Source of the DNA: Geoanaerobacter pelophilus
Lineage (GTDB): Bacteria; Desulfobacterota; Desulfuromonadia; Geobacterales; DSM-12255
Assembly (NCBI RefSeq): GCF_018476885.1
Contig: NZ_JAHCVJ010000001.1
Location: 1 to 64,000 of the forward strand
Direction of reading: 5' to 3'
Length of the DNA: 64,000 nucleotides
The position numbers and the translations under genes were made by a program. Below are positions 8,415 to 16,961 of this stretch, piece by piece. Under the pieces are notes generated by a model that had not been told where the DNA came from, did no database searches, and saw only the letters and a list, made by a program, of their open reading frames with translations. Each line of letters begins with the position of its first letter. Within the stretch, counting starts at the first letter, position 1.

Positions 8415-9773
8415 TTAGTGCATATCTATTTTGAAACCTTTTTCAGTCTTTTTTGCTTTGACAATATTATTGAGTGACGTCAACAGCATAGTCACTTTTT
8501 TCATATCTCCCCTGCGAAATGCCAGCTGGATCCTGAAAGCTTCATCTGCCAAATGCGACATGTCAGCTTGCAGCGCAAGAGCCTTCAACCTGAACGAGCA
8601 TTTCTCAAAAAGCCCTTCATCCCGCTGCTGGAAAGCATCTACCAGGCGTGCAAGCACAGTTTCCAGATCAGAGCCATCTCCAGGGGAAACCGCACCCTCC
8701 GGACTATCACTTTTACCGGATAAATCAGCAGAAGGTTTCACATACCCTGCCAGGGCCGTCAACAGCTCAGATGCAGTAACATTTTTGTGAAGGTAGCCAT
8801 CCATACCGGCCTGCAAGCACTGATCAATGTCTTCACTGCTTTCTGTAGCTGTCAGTGCCAGAATCGGGGTATGCGTTTTAGTTGACAATTCGTTATTTCT
8901 TATAAGTTTAGCAGCATTTTGCCCATTCATCTTGGGCATTTGTAAATCCATGAGGATGATATCGAAGGGTTCCTTCATGTAACAAGAGACAGCCTCATAA
9001 CCGTCACCAACAGCCACGACCCGATGGCCGTTTTTCTCTAGCAAATGAGCGAATACCTTCCTGGTAACCTTACTGTCATCAGCAAGCAGCACTTTGTAAC
9101 AGCCTTGATTAACGCTCTTAACCGGCTTCTCCAACAGATCTGGTTGAATACCGTTTGGCGTGACATCAAGAACGCGATCAATCATGGAAATCATTGAGTT
9201 TGCCGCAGTTCGTGCATGAGCCAGATATTCTTTCTGTTTCATCGTCAACTCTGTATCTTCAAGAAGGTCAAGCATTCCAACAACTCCATTCATCGGGGTG
9301 CGCATTTCATGGCTTAACTGGGCAATGAGTCGAGCCTTGTTATTGTTAGTATCGGCTGATTCTGTAAAAGCTAGAGGAATATGCTTTGCAATCTTATTAC
9401 GGTCGATCGCATAACGTAACGCCCGCCAGAGTATGGCAGGTTGTAGCTCATCTCGTGACAGATAGTCCATAGCCCCAGCATTGAGAGCTTCTGCCATCAG
9501 ACTGCCATTCCGGCTGGAAAAAATAATGAAGGGTAGCGCCCTCCCCTCCTTGATTGCGTCTTGGACGAATTCAACTCCGGTTTTTGCATCTAGAGAATAA
9601 TCAACGAGGCAGATATCATGTTGCTTCGCAGCCAGCGATGCCTGTCCTTCAGAAAAGGTACAAACCCAATCAAGATCCAGTCCCGGAGCATCAACAGCAT
9701 GCAAGGCGTTGCGGATGAGATTGCAATCATCCTCAGTGCCAACAAGCAAAACCTTTATCGACGTAAAATTCAT
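8415..9773 (-). CDS. REC-HisKA-REC hybrid protein without an ATPase domain
   Basis: Signalling protein of about 452 residues. Order: an N-terminal receiver with Asp in LVDYSLD but Arg where the conserved Lys is expected (YLSRDEL); a HisKA helix pair with intact SHEMRTPMNG; no HATPase_c domain at all; a second receiver with all key residues (LLADDSK, ILMDLQMPKMNG, YLHKN); and a C-terminal HPt-like bundle in which the phospho-His is replaced (SFRLKA instead of the usual HxLKG). It cannot phosphorylate itself, so it should accept phosphate from another kinase or act as a scaffold. Start at 9773 is preferred because the receiver begins directly; ATG at 9788 is an alternative. Upstream is a sigma-28-like promoter. 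Confidence 0.85.
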   Translation of the reverse strand: MNFTSIKVLLVGTEDDCNLIRNALHAVDAPGLDLDWVCTFSEGQASLAAKQHDICLVDYSLDAKTGVEFVQDAIKEGRALPFIIFSSRNGSLMAEALNAGAMDYLSRDELQPAILWRALRYAIDRNKIAKHIPLAFTESADTNNNKARLIAQLSHEMRTPMNGVVGMLDLLEDTELTMKQKEYLAHARTAANSMISMIDRVLDVTPNGIQPDLLEKPVKSVNQGCYKVLLADDSKVTRKVFAHLLEKNGHRVVAVGDGYEAVSCYMKEPFDIILMDLQMPKMNGQNAAKLIRNNELSTKTHTPILALTATESSEDIDQCLQAGMDGYLHKNVTASELLTALAGYVKPSADLSGKSDSPEGAVSPGDGSDLETVLARLVDAFQQRDEGLFEKCSFRLKALALQADMSHLADEAFRIQLAFRRGDMKKVTMLLTSLNNIVKAKKTEKGFKIDMH

Positions 9774-9820
9774 CAAGAATCCCGTCATCAAGCCCTGGCT
9801 CTAAATCTCGATATTTGATC

Positions 9821-9847
9821 TTATCGGAACGGCAGTCATTATCTTTA
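9821..9847 (-). promoter_or_regulatory. Predicted sigma-28 (FliA) promoter of the hybrid/receiver pair
   Basis: The minus strand reads TAAA, 15 bases, then TCCGATAA, matching 7 of 8 bases of the FliA -10 element at the standard spacing. It lies about 48 bp upstream of the preferred start codon at 9773. It is the third such element in this window and matches the other two closely. Confidence 0.68.
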
Positions 9848-9948
9848 TTTAATGTTTATATTATTTCAACACAGGGGGGCAGGAAAATCTAACTTGGCCA
9901 TTTAGCATTTAAACCAGGGAAGAAACAGTCAGAGAAGATCCCGGAGAA

Positions 9949-9997
9949 GTTTCATTATTTCTCTATTTCGGCATGCCGAAGAGAGAAATAATGAAAC
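9949..9997. repeat. 49-bp imperfect palindrome
   Basis: The left arm begins GTTTCATTATTTCTCT and its exact reverse complement ends the element. The inner arms are TTCGGCA and TGCCGAA, separated from the outer arms by a two-against-one base bulge, and they meet with no spacer at GGCATGCC. The outer stem is AT-rich and no T-run follows on either strand, so it is not a normal intrinsic terminator. It lies 80 bp beyond the rdgC stop and roughly 100 bp before the predicted promoter of the hybrid gene. It could be an operator, a processed RNA hairpin or a replication or recombination site. Confidence 0.75.
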
Positions 9998-10076
9998 AAG
10001 CACCGAGTTGAAGGAGGTTTGGAAGACAAAGCAGCACACCATGCAAAGTTGTTTTTTGGATCAAGCACCCATATTA

Positions 10077-11243
10077 TTACGACTCATCGAGCCATGAGTT
10101 GATTTTTTTGAGCTCAGCATCCCATTCACTGCCAAGGCGCAGTTCGAGAAATGCCAGGTACAGACTGTCAAAAAGCTGCAGCCCAAGTTCAAGTACGTAC
10201 ATCCGCTCATAGAATAGAGCTTCTCGCTCACTTACCGCGTCAACGGTATTGTCCTTCTCTTCTTTGACCTGTGGCGACCTGAATGAGGCAAACTGAAACT
10301 GCTCCCCCTTCAGGGTCATCTTCCATGACAACTCCCCTCTTTCCAGATAAAGGGTTGCTTCATTGATCAGTTTGCCGCTCTTGAGAGCTGTTCTCACTTC
10401 AGCGAATTGCTCCATCGGTCCTGAGGCCGTGAACTTTTGTACGCCATTTTCCCCGGAAACTCCCAACACCATCCGGTCATTCAGGTAAGCAACAAAAGAT
10501 TCATCGACCACTGCCGGGCCAGGCTGGCTTACCCGGTATTCCGATGATTCGTTCATGGTTCGGTACATCATCCACAGCAGGAAATCCCAGCCTAACCATC
10601 GATTGCTCTTTATCAGATCCAGGACCGCATCGGAATTTGCCTTGTTGGCTTTGGCAAGCTGAGCCAAGGTCTCTGGCAATAGCAGACGCTCAGCACGGGA
10701 ATAGGGGTGGATAACAACCAGGCGGAGCCCTTCGAAGGTCTTCTTGAAAAGGGTTTCAAACTGTTCCACTGCCTTGGAACCGACGGTCGCAAGGGTAAGG
10801 ATATTACTGTCGGTGTCCCATACAGCGTCATACGTCGACGGAACAGGCAGCACTCTGGCCAGAAGCTTAGTACGCACAGCTTCACGCAACTCTTCCTTTT
10901 TTTGTTTCGGAACCTTGGTATAACCTGGATTTGCAGCCAAAAACTCTCGTTCTTCGAGTTGAAGATTGGATCTGAGCAAAACCGTCGGAATACTGCGCTT
11001 GTCCTGGCGAAGCGTGAACACCAGATAATGATCGCGCCAGAATGCCGCCGGCACTGCAAAACTGTTTTCGCGATGGTCATCGACATGAACCCATCCCGCG
11101 GAAAGCTCTGCGACACTATGGTCTATGGGAGTAAACCCGACCCTGGCAAGATTTGTCGAGGCCCACTCAAAAACTTCAGATGCTGGGACATTCCCAACAA
11201 CCATGAACTGACAGATGCTTACGGTATTAGACAAAATCCCCAT
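10077..11243 (-). CDS. rdgC: RdgC-like recombination-associated protein
   Basis: DNA-binding protein of 388 residues related to RdgC, which forms a ring around duplex DNA and limits RecA loading. The order of conserved blocks fits: an N-terminal domain starting with short strands, GWVHVDD near residue 49, the RQDKRSIPTVLL block, the KKEELREAVRTKLLARVLP helix, a TLATVGSKAVEQFETLF segment and a C-terminal half with SGKLINEATLYLERGELSW. AAGGAG is 7 bases from the ATG. It is a single gene with no evident operon partner. It is diverged from the enterobacterial protein, so the identification is by family pattern, not close identity. Confidence 0.75.
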   Translation of the reverse strand: MGILSNTVSICQFMVVGNVPASEVFEWASTNLARVGFTPIDHSVAELSAGWVHVDDHRENSFAVPAAFWRDHYLVFTLRQDKRSIPTVLLRSNLQLEEREFLAANPGYTKVPKQKKEELREAVRTKLLARVLPVPSTYDAVWDTDSNILTLATVGSKAVEQFETLFKKTFEGLRLVVIHPYSRAERLLLPETLAQLAKANKANSDAVLDLIKSNRWLGWDFLLWMMYRTMNESSEYRVSQPGPAVVDESFVAYLNDRMVLGVSGENGVQKFTASGPMEQFAEVRTALKSGKLINEATLYLERGELSWKMTLKGEQFQFASFRSPQVKEEKDNTVDAVSEREALFYERMYVLELGLQLFDSLYLAFLELRLGSEWDAELKKINSWLDES

Positions 11244-11349
11244 TCAATACTCCTTTGGAAAAATAAGGGTCACATCGATACATCTTTTTAAAGGAGAGAT
11301 CAAGGGCTAATTATCCTGCAATCAGCAATTGATGGCGCTCAGGTGCCGT

Positions 11350-12681
11350 TTAGGACAGGTTCAACTTGTCAAGGAATTGCCAAAATGCTGCTTTGAGCGG
11401 TTCACCTTCTTCTTCGGCAATATTGTAGGTAACTCGTATTATCGGGCGGGTCGTTTCCAGCAAACTGCTGAGGTCTATAGGGGTAGCAGCAAGAACCAGA
11501 TCGCAAGGAACTGCGGCAATTGTCTCTTTAAGATCTTCAACTTGAGCAGCACTGTAGCCCAATGCCGGGAGCACCGGCCCAATATGGGGATATGAGGTAA
11601 AAACCTCTTTCAATGAACCGCGCGCCCAAGGCCGGGGATCAACAACCGATGCAGCGCCGAAACGGAGTGCCGCAGCCAGCCCTGCCCCGGAAGGCATTGA
11701 GCCATGGGTTATTGTCGGGCCATCCTCTATCACCAGCACCTTCCGGCCTGCTATTCGTTCCGCATCCGGCACCGATATTTCAGACGCGGTCCGCACCAAC
11801 AAAGCAGACGGATTAGCCGCCTGTGCTGCAATTGTTACTGCTGTAACTGCTGCCGGGTCAGCAGCGTTCACCTTATTGATGACAATCAGGTGACCACGCC
11901 GCAGGTTGACCTCTCCGGGATACCAGGACGTCTCGTGCCCCGGGCGCAACGGGTCCACCACCACAATCTCCAGCTCTGGTCGAAAAAACGGCAGATCATT
12001 GTTCCCGCCGTCCCAGATGATAACAGCCGCTTCCTGTTCCGCCAGACTGAGTATCCGCTGATAATCCACTCCGGCGTAAACCGTTGCTCCGTGCTCCAGA
12101 AGATGTTCATACTCCTCTCTCTCCTCGATGGTGCAGTGGAAACGGTCCAGATCGGCTGCCGTGGCAAACCGCTCTACGACCTGGTCTGAAAGGTTGCCAT
12201 AAGGCATGGGGTGGCGAACAACAACTGGGCTGACTCCGCGGTTACGGAGGATATCGCAGAGATATCTAACGACCTGACTCTTGCCGCAACCGGTTCTAAC
12301 GGCGCATACCGAGATAACCGGCACTCTGCTCCGCAACATGGTTGCATCCGGTCCAATCATAGTAAAATCAGCACCGCACGCCAGGACGCCCGAGGCAAGA
12401 TGCATAAGCTTGTCGTGCGAAATATCGCTGTAGGCAAAAACCACCTGATCCGCTTTCAGGCGCTGAATCAGCTCATGCAGGCGGTCTTCGGGATAAATAG
12501 GTATCCCTTGCGGATACAGGGCTCCGGCAAGCTGCGCCGGATAGCGACGATCGCTGATATACGGGATCTGGGCTGCAGTAAAAGCGACCACCCTAGCAGA
12601 ACGATTATTGCGATAGCAGCAATTGAAATTATGAAAATCGCGACCGGCTGCCCCCATGATAATGATCCGTTTCCGTTTCAC
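11350..12681 (-). CDS. Cyclic 2,3-diphosphoglycerate synthetase-like P-loop protein
   Basis: P-loop protein of 443 residues. It opens with a Rossmann-like strand (IIIMGAAGRDFHNF), has a Walker-type loop near residue 130 (RTGCGKSQVVRYL), a Walker B-like IIWDGGNNDLPF and a base-recognition-like VINKVNAAD. This layout is that of the archaeal cyclic 2,3-diphosphoglycerate synthetase family, whose bacterial members are common but have no proven reaction. Start is GTG at 12681, with AGGAGG six bases upstream. It is divergent from the ornithine cyclodeaminase gene across about 150 bp. I would not claim cyclic diphosphoglycerate synthesis here; nucleotide-dependent activity on an unknown substrate is safer. 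Confidence 0.75.
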   Translation of the reverse strand: MKRKRIIIMGAAGRDFHNFNCCYRNNRSARVVAFTAAQIPYISDRRYPAQLAGALYPQGIPIYPEDRLHELIQRLKADQVVFAYSDISHDKLMHLASGVLACGADFTMIGPDATMLRSRVPVISVCAVRTGCGKSQVVRYLCDILRNRGVSPVVVRHPMPYGNLSDQVVERFATAADLDRFHCTIEEREEYEHLLEHGATVYAGVDYQRILSLAEQEAAVIIWDGGNNDLPFFRPELEIVVVDPLRPGHETSWYPGEVNLRRGHLIVINKVNAADPAAVTAVTIAAQAANPSALLVRTASEISVPDAERIAGRKVLVIEDGPTITHGSMPSGAGLAAALRFGAASVVDPRPWARGSLKEVFTSYPHIGPVLPALGYSAAQVEDLKETIAAVPCDLVLAATPIDLSSLLETTRPIIRVTYNIAEEEGEPLKAAFWQFLDKLNLS

Positions 12682-12830
12682 ACCGCACCTCCTGTCAATA
12701 ATGTTACCACAAGATGCGATCTATTAATGGCGGCACCCATTGACAACATCCAGGGCTGGGGATTTACTTTATTATAATAGCTTCTTGCCGTCCGGCCCGA
12801 TCTCGAAAAGTCGATTAATATGAGGCGCAT

Positions 12831-13922
12831 ATGGCGATTCTCCCCCGATACATCCCACCGGATTTTACTCGTGCCGAACTGGCAACGGCACCGGCAGTGA
12901 CCCTGGGACAGGCCCCTCGCGACGGTGTCCTGCCGCAAAACTTCCACGCGACTTCAAACCATCCGGAATATATCCATTTAGGCAACGGCAGATGGCTGCT
13001 GGCGCCTGAAAGCAGAATGGATGCGGCTCTGCTCCTGGTGGATGGATCCCTCCAGGCTGTGGAGCCAAGACTGGTAAAACAAGGGGACTATGTAGTGCTT
13101 GGCCGAACTGAAGATGGCGAAGAGGGCATTTACGTCCATACCGCCGGTTTCCAGCCAGCAGACGAAACACCTCACGACAAATTCAGTTTCCGCAGTCGCG
13201 GCACCAGAGAAACTCCTTTTTCGCGATCATATGATGAACTCTACGAGATCCTTCGTCATGATCGAGACCGAGGTTATATTGTCTGGGTCCTCGGGCCGGC
13301 GGTTGCCTTTGATCGAGACAGCCGCAATGCCATGACAGGATTGATAGAGGCCGGATTCTGCCATGCCCTTCTTGCCGGGAATGCCCTTGCCACTCATGAT
13401 CTTGAGGCTGCCATCTTCCGTACCGGCCTTGGACAGGACATCTACACCCAAGCACACCTGCCTGGCGGGCATTACCATCATCTCGATGTCATCAATGAGG
13501 TCAGGCTCCGGGGATCAATGGCGCAGACCATAGCCGACCTGGCACTGCAAGACGGCATTATTCGCGCCTGCCTTAATCACCAGGTCCCGCTGGTATTGAC
13601 CGGATCAATACGGGATGACGGACCACTTCCCGAAGTCATTACCGATTCCTGCAAGGCACAGGACGCCATGCGGTTCCATGCTCGACGCGCCACCACAGTG
13701 ATCGCCATGGCAACCCAGCTTCACGCCATCGCTGCCGGCAACATGGTTCCCAATTACAGAATCCTGGCAGACGGCACAGTAAGACCGGTCTTCTTCTACA
13801 TCGTAGACATGTCGGAATTCGGCGCGGACAAACTCGCCAACCGGGGGACTGGCCAGTCGCGAGCTATCCTGACCAATGTCCAGGACTTCATAGTCAACCT
13901 CTGGCACAACCTGAAAGGGTGA
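12831..13922 (+). CDS. Archaeal-type ornithine cyclodeaminase (TIGR00300/LOR-SDH family)
   Basis: Protein of 363 residues related to the archaeal ornithine cyclodeaminase and to the C-terminal part of cyanobacterial AgrE/ArgZ, which convert ornithine to proline and ammonia with NAD. Diagnostic blocks are NFHATSNHPEYI near residue 37, the nucleotide-fold segment VWVLGPAVAF, HALLAGNALATHDLE, LTGSIRDDGPLPEVITD and AIAAGNMVPN. It lacks the separate N-terminal domain found in the fused proteins. GAGG stands five bases before the ATG. Its stop overlaps the region before the PutA-type gene, so the two are co-translated, which fits a route from ornithine to proline to glutamate. It is unrelated to the mu-crystallin type ornithine cyclodeaminase. 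Confidence 0.8.
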   Translation: MAILPRYIPPDFTRAELATAPAVTLGQAPRDGVLPQNFHATSNHPEYIHLGNGRWLLAPESRMDAALLLVDGSLQAVEPRLVKQGDYVVLGRTEDGEEGIYVHTAGFQPADETPHDKFSFRSRGTRETPFSRSYDELYEILRHDRDRGYIVWVLGPAVAFDRDSRNAMTGLIEAGFCHALLAGNALATHDLEAAIFRTGLGQDIYTQAHLPGGHYHHLDVINEVRLRGSMAQTIADLALQDGIIRACLNHQVPLVLTGSIRDDGPLPEVITDSCKAQDAMRFHARRATTVIAMATQLHAIAAGNMVPNYRILADGTVRPVFFYIVDMSEFGADKLANRGTGQSRAILTNVQDFIVNLWHNLKG

Positions 13923-13924
13923 AA

Positions 13925-16897
13925 ATGCTAGCTCCCTCCCTTAATGATCGGATAATAGCACGGGGCAAAAAGCTTTTTATTGCCATCCAAGATGAAAAGC
14001 CGTCACTGTTCGATTCCAGCACCTGGGTCGGCAAGGTGCTTGAATGGGCAATGAAGGACGAGCACTTCAAAAGCCAGTTGTTCAGGTTTGTCGATGTCTT
14101 TCCGGTATTGAAAAGCAGTGAGCGGCTCACCAGTCATATCCGGGAGTACTTCGGCGATGGCGAGCAGCTCCCGCCTGTACTCACTGCCGGCTTGAAGACC
14201 GCAGGTATGCTGGGGAGCTTCGGAGGGGCGTTACTCGGCAAAGCCCTGAGCGCCAATATCCATGGTATGGCTCGCCAATTCGTTATCGGCGAGACGACCG
14301 AGGAGGCTGTCCGCACCATCGAACACCTGCGCGGAGCCGGTTTTGCAAGCGCTGTTGATCTGCTCGGAGAGGCAACACTCTCCCATCAGGAAACGCAACA
14401 TTACATCGATGTCTACCTGGAGCTGCTCTCGGCGCTGCAGGCAGCCAGTCACAACTGGCGCCCTTTTTTGGGGGAAGTCAGTGCTCACCACCTGGATTGG
14501 GGGCATGCACCGCAGATCAACGTTGCCGTCAAACCTTCAGCACTCTACTGTGTGGCTGACCCGCGCGATTTTGAAGGGTCTGTAGCGGCGATTGTTAAAA
14601 ACCTCGAAACCATCGTAGCTGCAGTCAGGAAGGTTAACGGCTTTCTCTGCATCGACATGGAATCGACCCGGATGAAGAACATCACTCTGGAGGTGTATCG
14701 CAGAGTGAAACTCGCACATCCGGATTATCCCTATCTCGGAGTAGCCCTGCAATCATACCTTAGAGACACTGATCGGGACCTCGCCGAACTTCTGGAGTGG
14801 TCGCAACTCCAAGAGATCGCCATTGCCATCCGTCTTGTCAAAGGGGCTTACTGGGACTACGAGATGATAAAGGCAGGCCAAAACAGCTGGCTGCCGCCGG
14901 TATGGCTGTTGAAAGCTGAAACCGATGCTGCATTTGAACGACAAGCGCGACTGATACTCGAAAACCACGAGCAGTGCCATTTTGCCTGTGCCAGTCACAA
15001 TATCAGGTCGATTGCCGCGGTGCTGGAATTTGCCGAGGAGTTGGCAGTACCGGCAAGCCGCTTTGAATTTCAGGTGCTCTACGGCATGGCAGAGCCAGTC
15101 AGGAAGGTACTGCAGCGAGAGACCGGCCGGATCCGCCTTTACTCACCTTACGGTAAGATGGTTCCTGGCATGGGATACCTGGTGCGCAGGCTTCTGGAGA
15201 ACACCTCGAACGAATCATTTCTCCGGCGAAGTTTTGCAGAAAATGATGAACTGGAGCAACTGCTTGAGGACCCGGTCATTACTGCGGAGCGATACCGCAA
15301 CCTTCAAACTTCCGACAGTGGAGCCACCTCAGGGCTCTTCAAAAATGAGCCGACTGCCGACTTTACAAAAATAGAGCTGCGGAAACAATTCCCGCAGCGA
15401 TTAAATGACATTCGCGCCAAGATACCTGTTACAGCACCCCTCTTCATAAACGGGAGAGATGTCATGACCGACGCCCGGTTTGCTTCTGTGAACCCGGCAC
15501 TGCCGGAGGAGATACTCGGCACGGTACATCGGGCAGACAGGACCCACGCGGCTGATGCAGTGGCATCGGCACTAACTGCTTTCCCTTCCTGGCGTGACCA
15601 ACCAGCCAGCAAACGAGGGGCAATACTGCAAAAAGCCGCTTCCTATGCTCGCCGGCACTTGGTGGAACTGGCCGCCTGGCAGGTGCTGGAGATAGGCAAA
15701 CAATGGGACCAGGCCTACGCCGATGTAAGCGAAGCCATAGATTTTCTTGAATTTTATAGCCAGGAGGCGATACGCCTTGCCAAGCCACAACTGTTAAGCA
15801 ATGCGCCTGGAGAGCTGAATTTTCTTAACTTTGAGCCACGTGGGATTGCAGCAGTTATCGCTCCGTGGAATTTTCCGTTAGCCATCAGTTGCGGCATGAC
15901 CGCTGCTGCCTTGGTGACCGGCAACTGTGTTGTTTATAAACCGTCAAGTCTGACGCCGTTGACCGGTCGCCAACTGGTGGAGATTTACACTGCAGCCGGC
16001 GTGCCTCCGGGCGTATTCAACTACCTGCCGGGTAGTGGTGATGATATCGGTGATTACCTGTCCGCACACCCGGATATCAACCTGATTGCCTTTACCGGTT
16101 CGGCCGAGGTGGGACTGGCTATCTGCGAGAAAGCGGCACGACGTCATCCTGAGCAAAAGGGGATAAAACGGGTTATCTGTGAAATGGGCGGGAAAAATGC
16201 TGCGATTATCGACGAAGATGCCGATCTGGACGAGGCCATTCCGCACCTGCTCCAGTCAGCCTTTGGGTTTCAGGGGCAGAAATGCTCGGCCTGTTCGCGG
16301 GTGATTATACTGGAAAGCATTTACCAGGAGTTCACCAACCGCTTTGTTGCCGCTGCTGCGGCTTTGAGAATCGGCCCGGCAGAAGACCCCGGCTGTTTCC
16401 TGGGTCCGGTCGCCGATCAGGCGCAACAACAGAAAATCCTCGACTATATACAGATCGGCAAAAAAGAAGGCACCGTTCTTTATGAAAGCACGAAGCCAGA
16501 GTCAGGGTATTATGTGCCGATTGTCATTCTAGGGGATATTAAACCCGAGCACAGGGTAGCCCAGGAGGAGATCTTCGGCCCGGTTCTTTCAGTGATGCGC
16601 GCCAAGGACTTCGGAGCAGCACTGGCTATTGCCAATGCCTCGAAATATGCACTTACCGGCGCGGTTTTCAGTCGTAGTCCGGCAAATCTGGAACGTGCAG
16701 CCCGTGAATTCCGGGTTGGCAACCTTTACCTTAATCGCGGTTGCACTGGCGCTCTGGTTGAGAGGCAACCATTTGGAGGCTTTGGCCTTTCCGGCGGGGG
16801 GACAAAGGCAGGAGGTAAAGAATACCTGCTCCAGTTCCTCAACCCACGGGTGGTGACACACAACACCGTGAGACGAGGCTTTGCGCCGACGGAATGA
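13925..16897 (+). CDS. putA: Bifunctional proline dehydrogenase / glutamate semialdehyde dehydrogenase
   Basis: Enzyme of about 990 residues that oxidises proline to glutamate in two steps. The N-terminal half has the FAD barrel motifs of proline dehydrogenase (RLVKGAYWDYE, LYSPYGKMVPGMGYLVRRL). The C-terminal half is an aldehyde dehydrogenase with IAPWNFPL, FTGSAEVG, EMGGKN and the catalytic Cys in GFQGQKCSACSR. No ribbon-helix-helix DNA-binding domain is present, so it should not repress its own gene as enterobacterial PutA does. ATG at 13925 is preferred because AAAGGG lies five bases before it; GTG at 13919, which overlaps the upstream stop, would sit on that ribosome site. It forms an operon with the ornithine cyclodeaminase. 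Confidence 0.93.
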   Translation: MLAPSLNDRIIARGKKLFIAIQDEKPSLFDSSTWVGKVLEWAMKDEHFKSQLFRFVDVFPVLKSSERLTSHIREYFGDGEQLPPVLTAGLKTAGMLGSFGGALLGKALSANIHGMARQFVIGETTEEAVRTIEHLRGAGFASAVDLLGEATLSHQETQHYIDVYLELLSALQAASHNWRPFLGEVSAHHLDWGHAPQINVAVKPSALYCVADPRDFEGSVAAIVKNLETIVAAVRKVNGFLCIDMESTRMKNITLEVYRRVKLAHPDYPYLGVALQSYLRDTDRDLAELLEWSQLQEIAIAIRLVKGAYWDYEMIKAGQNSWLPPVWLLKAETDAAFERQARLILENHEQCHFACASHNIRSIAAVLEFAEELAVPASRFEFQVLYGMAEPVRKVLQRETGRIRLYSPYGKMVPGMGYLVRRLLENTSNESFLRRSFAENDELEQLLEDPVITAERYRNLQTSDSGATSGLFKNEPTADFTKIELRKQFPQRLNDIRAKIPVTAPLFINGRDVMTDARFASVNPALPEEILGTVHRADRTHAADAVASALTAFPSWRDQPASKRGAILQKAASYARRHLVELAAWQVLEIGKQWDQAYADVSEAIDFLEFYSQEAIRLAKPQLLSNAPGELNFLNFEPRGIAAVIAPWNFPLAISCGMTAAALVTGNCVVYKPSSLTPLTGRQLVEIYTAAGVPPGVFNYLPGSGDDIGDYLSAHPDINLIAFTGSAEVGLAICEKAARRHPEQKGIKRVICEMGGKNAAIIDEDADLDEAIPHLLQSAFGFQGQKCSACSRVIILESIYQEFTNRFVAAAAALRIGPAEDPGCFLGPVADQAQQQKILDYIQIGKKEGTVLYESTKPESGYYVPIVILGDIKPEHRVAQEEIFGPVLSVMRAKDFGAALAIANASKYALTGAVFSRSPANLERAAREFRVGNLYLNRGCTGALVERQPFGGFGLSGGGTKAGGKEYLLQFLNPRVVTHNTVRRGFAPTE

Positions 16898-16961
16898 CAG
16901 AGTTATATCAATCTGTTGCACACAAGCAGGCTATCGGTGATAAAAAATAGAAGCGTTCAGG

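Larger units (their letters stand above)
9774..10076. other. Intergenic region between rdgC and the hybrid kinase-like gene
   Basis: About 300 bp without a convincing gene. It contains the sigma-28-like promoter near 9821-9847 and a long imperfect palindrome at 9949-9997. AGGAGG near 10011-10016 on the plus strand is not followed by a start codon at usable distance with a meaningful frame. No tRNA or other RNA gene was recognised. Confidence 0.6.

Noticed and set aside
10018-10102. Short plus-strand frame after AAGGAGG near 10010
   Set aside because: Start would be a TTG only two bases from the ribosome-like site and the 27-residue product resembles nothing.
11613-12777. Plus-strand open frames across the P-loop protein gene
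   Set aside because: The minus strand has a full family pattern and strong GTG start with AGGAGG; the plus frames match nothing.
12720-12790. TTGACA and TATAAT in the divergent gap before the cyclodeaminase gene
   Set aside because: The two hexamers are 27 bases apart, so they cannot form one promoter; either may be used alone but I cannot assign it.
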